Positions 1 through 4,415 of a stretch of DNA of 5,887 nucleotides are shown piece by piece; within the stretch, counting starts at the first letter, position 1, and each line of letters starts with the position of its first letter. This DNA comes from Bacteroidota bacterium (lineage in GTDB: Bacteria; Bacteroidota; Bacteroidia; Bacteroidales; UBA1556): NCBI GenBank assembly GCA_003648395.1, contig QMPB01000323.1:1-5887 (forward strand). Direction: 5' to 3'. The position numbers were made by a program, and so were the translations under genes. The notes beneath the pieces are model-generated. The model ran no database searches and was not told where the DNA came from. It saw only the letters and a program-made list of their open reading frames with translations.

Positions 1-1
1 A

Positions 2-271
2 GGAACTAATCCTGCAACTTTAAAAGTTTATACTCTAGATGAGAATAAGCAAGTAAGCTATACATACAAAAAAGGTGATACAATATATATTGATGCATAT
101 ATGAATTACAGACCTAATGATAAAGGTGTTTTGGAATTAGTAAATAATGGATTATCTAATAAGGTCGTTGAATACCAAGGTGAAGCATATATCGAATATT
201 CTTATAAAGGGAATAAAAAGGAACTAATAATTGAGAATTTCAGAAAATTGGAAACCGTAAATTATCAATAA
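2..271 (+). CDS. C-terminal fragment of an unrecognised protein (start lies left of the window)
   Basis: An open frame runs from the first full codon to a TAA stop at 269-271, giving the last 89 residues of a protein that begins outside the window. It starts Gly-Thr-Asn-Pro-Ala-Thr and ends Glu-Thr-Val-Asn-Tyr-Gln. The stretch is polar, rich in Tyr, Asn, Lys and Asp, has alternating hydrophobic residues that suggest beta strands, and has no membrane segment and no Cys. I do not recognise a family; a beta-sandwich or other exported-protein C-terminus is a guess only. Only one base separates its stop from the ATG of the ywbE-like gene, so the two are probably co-transcribed and perhaps translationally coupled. 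That tight junction and the uninterrupted frame are the main reasons for calling it a gene. Confidence 0.6.
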   Translation, partial: GTNPATLKVYTLDENKQVSYTYKKGDTIYIDAYMNYRPNDKGVLELVNNGLSNKVVEYQGEAYIEYSYKGNKKELIIENFRKLETVNYQ

Positions 272-272
272 T

Positions 273-479
273 ATGCTTTCTGGAAAAATACGCAATAATA
301 TAGCAATTGGTGATTTAGTTGAGCTTGTTCAGAAACAACACCAAAAAAGTGGTGAACTAACTGAAGGGATTGTAAAGAAATTTCTTACAAAGTCGCAGAA
401 CCATCCACATGGCATTAAGGTAATGCTAACTGATGGTACAGTTGGTAGAGTACAGAATATTATTGAAGATGATGATTAA
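273..479 (+). CDS. ywbE: YwbE family protein (DUF2196)
   Basis: This 68-residue protein matches the small YwbE/DUF2196 family, named after Bacillus subtilis ywbE, whose function is not established. What I recognise is the family core: an N-terminal Ile-Gly-Asp-Leu-Val-Glu strand (residues 12-17), a Gly-Glu-Leu-Thr-Glu-Gly-Ile-Val-Lys segment (27-35), the signature His-Pro-His-Gly-Ile-Lys-Val (44-50), and Asp-Gly-Thr-Val-Gly-Arg-Val (54-60). The pattern suggests a small beta-barrel, but that is inference. Length is typical of the family, and the tail is acidic (Glu-Asp-Asp-Asp). The ATG at 273 is the only sensible start and lies one base after the preceding stop. No Shine-Dalgarno site is visible, which suits translational coupling or the leaderless-like initiation usual in Bacteroidota. 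It converges on rimO. Confidence 0.9.
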   Translation: MLSGKIRNNIAIGDLVELVQKQHQKSGELTEGIVKKFLTKSQNHPHGIKVMLTDGTVGRVQNIIEDDD

Positions 480-510
480 TAGGTAACTACTTAATAACAC
501 TACCTATTAA
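476..510. terminator. Inverted repeat spanning the ywbE and rimO stop codons, possible bidirectional terminator
   Basis: A perfect 10-bp inverted repeat pairs TTAATAGGTA at 476-485 with TACCTATTAA at 501-510 around a 15-base loop. It covers the ywbE stop (477-479) and the rimO stop (487-489), so both transcripts would end in the same hairpin. Neither side has a U-tract and the stem is AT-rich. It may therefore stabilise 3' ends rather than act as an efficient intrinsic terminator. Confidence 0.4.
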
Positions 511-1788
511 ATCAAAAGCCTCAGCTTCACTTACTAGTACTTGGTAAAATTCGCCAATTTCTAATTCTGTTTCGTTATTTATTATCACCTCATTATCAAC
601 CTCTGGAGAATCGTATTGAGTACGACCATAATAATTACCATTCTCATATTTATCAATAAGTACTTTATAGGTATTTCCTATTCTAGCCTCATTTTTATCT
701 AAGGATATTTGCTCTTGAATATCCATTAATTGATTTAATCGGTCAATTTTAACTTCTTCGGGCACATCATCTTCAATAACAAAAGCAGGAGTTCCTTCCT
801 CTGGCGAATATGTAAATGCACCAAGCCTATCGAATTTATATTTTTTTACAAAGTCTAATAATTCGTTAAACTCCACCTCTGTTTCGCCAGGATATCCAAC
901 AATAAGAGTAGTTCTAATATTTATATCTGGCACATAATTACGAAATCTATCTACTAATTTGCGAGTAGTGTCTCCACTATGCCCACGGCGCATTGATGTA
1001 AGAATTCTATCATTAATATGCTGCAATGGGATATCCATATAATGACAAATCTTAGTCTCATTTTTCATTAATTCGAGCACATCATTTGGAAATTGTGTAG
1101 GATATGTATAATGTAGCCTAATCCATTCTATACCTTCCACTTTAACAAGCTCCTTAAGCAAATCACCAAGGCGTTTTCTTCCATAAAGATCTACTCCGTA
1201 ATAAGTTAAATCTTGAGCGATAAGTATCAGCTCTTTAACTCCTTTTTTTGCTAATTGTATGGTCTCATTTGTTAAGGCTTCTATACTCAACGAAACATTT
1301 TTGCCTCTAATATTTGGTATAGCACAAAACGCGCAAGTTCTATCGCAGCCTTCCGAAACTTTCAAATATGCATAATGCTTTGGAGTGGTAAGCATACGCT
1401 CACCAATAAGTTCTTTTTTATAATCTGCTCCTATATCTTCAACAATTTGTTGCATATCATTCACTCCATAAATTCCATCTAAATCAACAAATTCTGATTT
1501 CAATTCATCAAGATAACGTTCCGAAAGGCAGCCCATTACAAATACCTTTCTTATTTCACCTTCAGCTTTCTTATCTAATAAATTAAGAATCACCTCAATA
1601 CTCTCTTCTTTAGAATCTTGAATAAAACCACAAGTGTTGACTACTACATAATCAGCTATTTCGCCAGATTCATGAGTAACTTCAAGATTATTCATCTTTA
1701 ATTGAGCCATAACCTTCTCCGAATCTACAAGATTTTTGGAGCAACCCATTGTTATGAAATTAATTCTAGATTTTGATATATTATTCAT
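487..1788 (-). CDS. rimO: Ribosomal protein uS12 methylthiotransferase RimO
   Basis: RimO is a cytoplasmic radical-SAM enzyme that adds a methylthio group to a conserved aspartate of ribosomal protein uS12. The 433-residue product shows the complete family layout. The N-terminal UPF0004 domain carries cluster cysteines C16 (Met-Gly-Cys-Ser-Lys-Asn), C53 (Asn-Thr-Cys-Gly) and C87 (Met-Gly-Cys-Leu). The radical-SAM core has C148, C152 and C155 in Gly-Cys-Asp-Arg-Thr-Cys-Ala-Phe-Cys-Ala-Ile-Pro. A TRAM domain occupies roughly 368-433. The Asp-Leu-Thr-Tyr-Tyr-Gly-Val-Asp stretch (193-200) and the Gly-Tyr-Pro-Gly-Glu-Thr motif (298-303) favour RimO over its paralogue MiaB. I chose the ATG at 1788. 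The frame stays open to a TTG at 1836, but those extra codons run through the terminator hairpin and T-run behind ftsY, and the N-terminus from 1788 fits the family. No clear promoter is visible in the short gap, so it may depend on readthrough from ftsY. Confidence 0.96.
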   Translation of the reverse strand: MNNISKSRINFITMGCSKNLVDSEKVMAQLKMNNLEVTHESGEIADYVVVNTCGFIQDSKEESIEVILNLLDKKAEGEIRKVFVMGCLSERYLDELKSEFVDLDGIYGVNDMQQIVEDIGADYKKELIGERMLTTPKHYAYLKVSEGCDRTCAFCAIPNIRGKNVSLSIEALTNETIQLAKKGVKELILIAQDLTYYGVDLYGRKRLGDLLKELVKVEGIEWIRLHYTYPTQFPNDVLELMKNETKICHYMDIPLQHINDRILTSMRRGHSGDTTRKLVDRFRNYVPDINIRTTLIVGYPGETEVEFNELLDFVKKYKFDRLGAFTYSPEEGTPAFVIEDDVPEEVKIDRLNQLMDIQEQISLDKNEARIGNTYKVLIDKYENGNYYGRTQYDSPEVDNEVIINNETELEIGEFYQVLVSEAEAFDLIGSVIK

Positions 1789-1823
1789 AAATATATTATT
1801 AAGTATAGGTAATTTTATAAAAT

Positions 1824-1863
1824 AAAAAAGCTTCAATACATAGCTTTAAGCAAATATTGAAGC
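1824..1863 (-). terminator. Intrinsic terminator after ftsY
   Basis: Read on the minus strand, a perfect 9-bp stem GCTTCAATA/TATTGAAGC (1855-1863 with 1830-1838) closes a 16-base loop and is followed at once by six T residues (complement of 1824-1829) and then more T-rich sequence. It lies 32 bases past the ftsY stop and upstream of the rimO start, so at least part of the ftsY transcription should end here. The stem is rather AT-rich, so readthrough into rimO is plausible. Confidence 0.7.
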
Positions 1864-1895
1864 ATCATAATAATTAGAGATTGTTTAAGACTAGT

Positions 1896-2846
1896 TTATC
1901 CAAACAGCGAATCAACAAATTCATCTTTATTAAAAAGTTGAAGGTCCTCTATTCCTTCGCCAATGCCAATATATTTTACAGGGATTTTAAATTCTGCAGA
2001 AATACCTATTACAACACCACCTTTTGCCGTACCGTCTAACTTAGTAATTGCCAACGCACTTACGTCTGTTGCTGCGGTAAATTGCTTAGCCTGTTCAGAC
2101 GCATTCTGACCTGTGGAACCATCTAGTACAAGAAGTACTTCATGTGGAGCATCAGGAATAATTTTTTGCATTACTCTCTTAATCTTAGTAAGCTCATTCA
2201 TAAGGTTTACCTTATTATGTAACCTTCCTGCAGTATCAATAAGTACTATATCGGCATCTTGGGTAACCGCTGATTGTAATGTATCGAATGCTACTGAAGC
2301 TGGGTCAGCGTCCATTCCTTGATTAATGCATGGCACACCAACTCTTTCGGACCAAATAATTAATTGGTCAACAGCAGCTGCACGAAAAGTATCTGCAGCA
2401 CCTAGAACAACCTTTTTACCAGCTTTCTTAAATTGATAAGCTAACTTACCAATAGTGGTAGTCTTACCAACACCATTAACTCCTACAACCATTATTACAT
2501 ACGGGGCATCACGTTTCGGAAAATTGAAATTCAACAAGCTTTCATTACTATTTTTATCAAGTAAATCAGCAACTTCTTCTTTAAGAATTCTATTCAACTC
2601 AGAAGTACCTAAGTATTTATCTTTGGCAACTCTTGCTTCAATATTCTCAATAATTTTAAGAGTTGTGCTAACTCCTACATCAGACATTACTAGAATTTCC
2701 TCTAAATCATCTAGCACCTCGTCGTCAACAGTAGATTTACCAGCAACAGCTTTGCTTATTTTTGAAAACATACCAGTTTTAGATTTCTCTAAACCTTGAT
2801 CAAGTTTTTCTTTCTTATCTTTCGAGAAAATATCAAATAAACCCAT
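1896..2846 (-). CDS. ftsY: Signal recognition particle receptor FtsY
   Basis: FtsY is the SRP receptor GTPase at the cytoplasmic membrane. It pairs with Ffh in a symmetric GTPase complex and hands ribosome-nascent chain complexes to SecYEG. The 316-residue protein has an N-domain (about 20-105) followed by the G-domain: P-loop Gly-Val-Asn-Gly-Val-Gly-Lys-Thr-Thr (122-130), insertion-box motif Asp-Thr-Phe-Arg-Ala-Ala-Ala (152-158), Asp-Thr-Ala-Gly-Arg (204-208), Thr-Lys-Leu-Asp (268-271) and Gly-Ile-Gly-Glu-Gly (294-298). The long acidic A-domain of E. coli FtsY is absent, as in many other bacteria; the N-terminus Met-Gly-Leu-Phe-Asp-Ile-Phe is a likely short membrane-targeting helix. The ATG at 2846 is preferred over an in-frame GTG at 2864, which overlaps a candidate -7 promoter element and adds residues foreign to the family. 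It lies downstream of the DUF4295 gene, separated by a terminator. Confidence 0.97.
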   Translation of the reverse strand: MGLFDIFSKDKKEKLDQGLEKSKTGMFSKISKAVAGKSTVDDEVLDDLEEILVMSDVGVSTTLKIIENIEARVAKDKYLGTSELNRILKEEVADLLDKNSNESLLNFNFPKRDAPYVIMVVGVNGVGKTTTIGKLAYQFKKAGKKVVLGAADTFRAAAVDQLIIWSERVGVPCINQGMDADPASVAFDTLQSAVTQDADIVLIDTAGRLHNKVNLMNELTKIKRVMQKIIPDAPHEVLLVLDGSTGQNASEQAKQFTAATDVSALAITKLDGTAKGGVVIGISAEFKIPVKYIGIGEGIEDLQLFNKDEFVDSLFG

Positions 2847-2863
2847 AGTATTGTATTTGAGCA

Positions 2864-2871
2864 CAAAAATA
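2864..2871 (-). promoter_or_regulatory. Candidate Bacteroidota -7 element for ftsY
   Basis: The minus strand reads TATTTTTG, an exact TAnnTTTG match, ending 17 bases before the ftsY ATG at 2846. This would give a 5' leader of only about a dozen bases. It lies immediately after the T-run of the terminator that follows the DUF4295 gene. No TTG-type -33 element is visible at the usual distance because that position is occupied by the terminator stem, and a match in T-rich DNA can arise by chance. Confidence 0.4.
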
Positions 2872-2873
2872 AT

Positions 2874-2908
2874 AAAAAAAAGCTTTTCTCGAATAAACGA
2901 AAAAAGCT
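2874..2908 (-). terminator. Intrinsic terminator or attenuator between the DUF4295 gene and ftsY
   Basis: On the minus strand an 11-bp stem with one mismatch, AGCTTTTTTCG with CGAGAAAAGCT (2898-2908 with 2881-2891), encloses a 6-base loop and is followed by seven T residues (complement of 2874-2880). It starts 26 bases past the DUF4295 stop. This is a standard Rho-independent layout and should separate the abundant rpmG-DUF4295 message from ftsY, either fully or as a partial stop. Confidence 0.8.
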
Positions 2909-2934
2909 CAATATCATCACATTGTAACTAACGA

Positions 2935-3087
2935 TTATTTCTTAGCTAAAAGCTCTTTTACTTTCTCGTTAGGAACAATCTCTTCCTTAAAAGTATATGC
3001 GCCAGTTTTCTCTGATCGAACTGAACGAATAACTTTCGAATAACTTTTTCCTCCTGTTTGCAGGGAGGCAACAACTTTCTTAGCCAT
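2935..3087 (-). CDS. DUF4295 family protein, small conserved Bacteroidota protein
   Basis: This short frame encodes a 50-residue basic protein that begins Met-Ala-Lys-Lys-Val-Val-Ala-Ser-Leu-Gln and ends Lys-Val-Lys-Glu-Leu-Leu-Ala-Lys-Lys. The Thr-Gly-Gly-Lys-Ser-Tyr-Ser-Lys-Val-Ile-Arg-Ser-Val-Arg segment (11-24), the Glu-Lys-Thr-Gly-Ala-Tyr-Thr-Phe-Lys-Glu-Glu stretch (26-36) and the position right after rpmG identify it as DUF4295. I know this family from Bacteroidota, where it accompanies rpmB-rpmG. Its function is not established. The size, high Lys/Arg content and constant association with ribosomal protein genes suggest a ribosome-bound or ribosome-assembly protein, which is inference. 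The start is the only ATG that fits, 12 bases after the rpmG stop, so the two are co-transcribed. A terminator follows it. Confidence 0.94.
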   Translation of the reverse strand: MAKKVVASLQTGGKSYSKVIRSVRSEKTGAYTFKEEIVPNEKVKELLAKK

Positions 3088-3099
3088 ATCTTATAATTT

Positions 3100-3288
3100 T
3101 TATTTGATTTCGCGATGAATAGTCATGCGCTTCAAAATTGGGTTAAACTTTTTCAACTCCATTCTATCTGGAGTATTCTTGCGGTTCTTTGTTGTAATAT
3201 ATCGTGATGTGCCTGGCATACCACTTTCTTTATGCTCTGTGCATTCTAATATTACTTGAACTCTTGCATCTTTACTTTTCTTTGCCAT
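3100..3288 (-). CDS. rpmG: 50S ribosomal protein bL33, zinc-free type
   Basis: bL33 is a small protein of the large ribosomal subunit located near the E site. The 62-residue product has the family features: basic N-terminus Met-Ala-Lys-Lys, the Val-Ile-Leu-Glu-Cys-Thr strand (12-17), [12 protein letters not shown] (28-39), and the ending Lys-Lys-Phe-Asn-Pro-Ile-Leu-Lys-Arg (46-54). Only one cysteine (C16) remains. The two CxxC pairs of the zinc-binding form are absent, so this is the C-minus, zinc-independent version. It is the first gene of its transcript, with a promoter and an SD site directly upstream, and is followed by the DUF4295 gene. The rpmB gene (bL28) that I expect immediately before it in this phylum is missing; no ribosomal gene lies between here and the outer-membrane protein gene to the right. 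Confidence 0.97.
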   Translation of the reverse strand: MAKKSKDARVQVILECTEHKESGMPGTSRYITTKNRKNTPDRMELKKFNPILKRMTIHREIK

Positions 3289-3296
3289 CGTATTTT

Positions 3297-3302
3297 CTCC
3301 TT
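3297..3302 (-). promoter_or_regulatory. Strong Shine-Dalgarno site of rpmG
   Basis: The minus strand reads AAGGAG, then 8 bases, then the rpmG ATG at 3288. This is a near-ideal match and spacing. It stands out because the other starts in the window (ftsY, rimO, DUF4295, the outer-membrane protein) have no comparable site, as expected for Bacteroidota, which rarely use SD pairing. Confidence 0.8.
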
Positions 3303-3317
3303 ATAAATTTAGGGCTG

Positions 3318-3348
3318 CAAAAGTACAAACATTTTCTGCACAATCCAA
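3318..3348 (-). promoter_or_regulatory. Bacteroidota-type promoter of rpmG
   Basis: On the minus strand a TTG (-33 region, complement of 3346-3348) is followed after 20 bases by TACTTTTG (complement of 3318-3325), an exact TAnnTTTG -7 element. Transcription should start around 3311-3314, giving a leader of roughly 25 bases that contains the SD site. A 14-bp perfect palindrome, ATTTTATATAAAAT, lies directly upstream at 3350-3363; it may be only AT-rich promoter DNA or may be an operator or UP-like element. Confidence 0.75.
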
Positions 3349-3363
3349 CATTTTATATAAAAT

Positions 3364-3497
3364 ATTTATTTTATCTATTCTTGTTAATAAGTTATACTGA
3401 TAATTCTAATATAAATTACATGTATTCAGCACTATATGTCTTGTATGTTTTTAATTAAATAATCATAAAATGTTGTTAATAATTATGATTTTTGAGT
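3364..3497. other. Gene-free AT-rich spacer between rpmG promoter and the next terminator
   Basis: I see no convincing gene or structured RNA here. The stretch is very AT-rich. The only structure is an 8-bp inverted repeat AATCATAA/TTATGATT (3461-3468 with 3483-3490, 14-base loop) followed on the plus strand by a short T-run. It is a weak, all-AT hairpin with no plus-strand gene in front of it, so I assign it no role. Confidence 0.5.
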
Positions 3498-3541
3498 AAA
3501 AAAAAGCAGAAAAAAGCTCTTATCAATAGCTCTATTCTGCT
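3498..3541 (-). terminator. Intrinsic terminator of the outer-membrane protein gene
   Basis: On the minus strand the stem is AGCAGAA/TTCTGCT (3535-3541 with 3505-3511), continued after a 3-by-3 internal loop by AGCT/AGCT (3528-3531 with 3515-3518) around a 9-base loop. It is followed by eight T residues (complement of 3498-3505). It starts 22 bases after the stop of the beta-barrel gene and isolates that gene from the rpmG promoter downstream. Confidence 0.85.
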
Positions 3542-3563
3542 TCTAAAAGTGTATTATTTTACT

Positions 3564-4133
3564 TTATATTGCTAGTCCTAATCCCACTTGAAATTGTTGG
3601 TTTTTATAACCAGCGTTAAGAGCATTTCCACTAACATCCATTGTACCCCAATAATAACGTGCTTCAATTTGCAACATTAGTATACTTATCCCTACCCCAG
3701 CAAAAACTGGTAAATCAAATGTCTTGGCATTAAAAAGTTCCTCAGCTGCATCCGCTCCTGCATCAATATCCCAAGTTTCGCCAACTTTAAATGCTGGTGC
3801 TCCTCCTACTAAACCGTATATTGGTCCAAGTTTCACTTTTGCATATATAGGAAGACTTAAATAATGTAACTTCATTTGTTCATCATTTCCATCAATGGAG
3901 CCTATCTGAGAATACTCTAATCCTCCTCCTAATCTAAACATTGGTATAATTTTATTTTCCTTAAAAATCCCAAGGTAAAAAGAACTTAAAGCATTATCAT
4001 TAATCGATGAGCCGCTATTATACATATTTGAATGTTGCCATCCAGCACGAATTCCAAATTTATCGCCAGCAAATGTGCTTGTTGATATCGCTGATACTAA
4101 TAATACTATTAATAAGAGTTTGATTTGTTTCAT
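3564..4133 (-). CDS. Outer-membrane beta-barrel (porin family) protein, exact function unknown
   Basis: The 189-residue product begins with a Sec signal peptide: basic Met-Lys-Gln-Ile-Lys, a Leu/Ile/Val core, then Ser-Thr-Phe-Ala with likely cleavage after A22. The mature part opens with Gly-Asp-Lys-Phe-Gly-Ile-Arg-Ala-Gly-Trp-Gln-His-Ser-Asn, which resembles the first strand and loop of the Bacteroidota OMP_b-brl_2 (PF13568-like) barrels. It continues with alternating strands and Gly-rich turns, for example Phe-Arg-Leu-Gly-Gly-Gly-Leu-Glu-Tyr (67-75) and Leu-Ser-Leu-Pro-Ile-Tyr-Ala-Lys-Val-Lys (92-101), and ends Phe-Gln-Val-Gly-Leu-Gly-Leu-Ala-Ile with a strand reaching the C-terminus. The size fits a small eight-stranded barrel in the outer membrane. 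There is no plug, peptidoglycan-binding domain or lipobox, and the substrate, if any, cannot be read from the sequence. It is a single-gene unit with its own candidate promoter and terminator. Confidence 0.85.
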   Translation of the reverse strand: MKQIKLLLIVLLVSAISTSTFAGDKFGIRAGWQHSNMYNSGSSINDNALSSFYLGIFKENKIIPMFRLGGGLEYSQIGSIDGNDEQMKLHYLSLPIYAKVKLGPIYGLVGGAPAFKVGETWDIDAGADAAEELFNAKTFDLPVFAGVGISILMLQIEARYYWGTMDVSGNALNAGYKNQQFQVGLGLAI

Positions 4134-4183
4134 AAGTTTAATTTTAAATTAGTTTTTTTAAGAAATTACTGAAATCATTAGTA

Positions 4184-4191
4184 CAAATGTA
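4184..4191 (-). promoter_or_regulatory. Candidate -7 element of the outer-membrane protein gene
   Basis: The minus strand reads TACATTTG, an exact TAnnTTTG match, about 50 bases before the ATG at 4133. It predicts a leader of roughly 45 bases. A clear TTG at -33 is not visible; the upstream DNA is A/T only there. The element is placed sensibly for a gene whose upstream neighbour ends at a terminator. Confidence 0.5.
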
Positions 4192-4349
4192 ATACTAAAA
4201 CTATTTAAATATTTTAATTTAACAAATATTATAGAAACATGTTTTTGAAAAAAAGTCTATTAGAAACAATAAAGCTAAATCCTCCAGTAGTATACATCGT
4301 TTGGACAAGCTCTTTCATCACCATGTTCACACAATATGACAACAAACAT
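4192..4349. other. Intergenic stretch without a supported gene
   Basis: Between the candidate promoter of the beta-barrel gene and the hairpin behind the peroxidase gene I find no supported gene or RNA. A 48-codon frame on the plus strand (ATG 4239, stop 4383-4385) crosses this stretch but ends inside the terminator stem, has no promoter or SD site, and is probably chance. The half next to the hairpin (about 4270-4345) is less AT-rich than the half next to the promoter, so a 3' UTR element or decayed gene remnant is possible but not shown. Confidence 0.4.
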
Positions 4350-4382
4350 AAAGCCCTTATTTATCTGATAAATAAGGGCTTT
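4350..4382. terminator. Perfect 15-bp hairpin terminator behind the peroxidase gene
   Basis: AAAGCCCTTATTTAT (4350-4364) pairs without mismatch with 4368-4382 around a 3-base loop CTG. It begins 33 bases after the peroxidase stop and ends that minus-strand unit. The T-run after the stem is short on the minus strand (TTT of the stem, then ATG) and slightly longer on the plus strand (TTTT then AAATA), so it may work in both directions, although no plus-strand gene ends here. Confidence 0.8.
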
Positions 4383-4415
4383 TAAATATATTTTACAACA
4401 CTCTAGATTAAATAC

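Noticed and set aside
2113..2322. 69-codon plus-strand frame
   Set aside because: It is antisense to the ftsY G-domain, with no independent signal.
2455..2799. 114-codon plus-strand frame
   Set aside because: It is antisense to the FtsY N- and G-domains, low-complexity in Ser/Leu/Thr, and explained entirely as a shadow of ftsY.
3204..3458. 84-codon hydrophobic frame on the plus strand
   Set aside because: It runs antisense through the start of rpmG, its SD site and its promoter, and its Leu/Tyr/Phe-rich composition is what AT-rich non-coding DNA gives. No promoter or family match is visible.
3461..3490. 8-bp inverted repeat followed by a short T-run on the plus strand, considered as a terminator
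   Set aside because: The stem is all A/T apart from one base pair, the loop is long, and no plus-strand gene precedes it.
4281..4355. Short minus-strand frame (24 codons) behind the peroxidase gene, ending Val-Tyr-Tyr-Trp-Arg-Ile
   Set aside because: Its only ATG is at the terminator hairpin, it is very short, and no family is recognisable. A remnant of a former gene cannot be excluded but is not supported.
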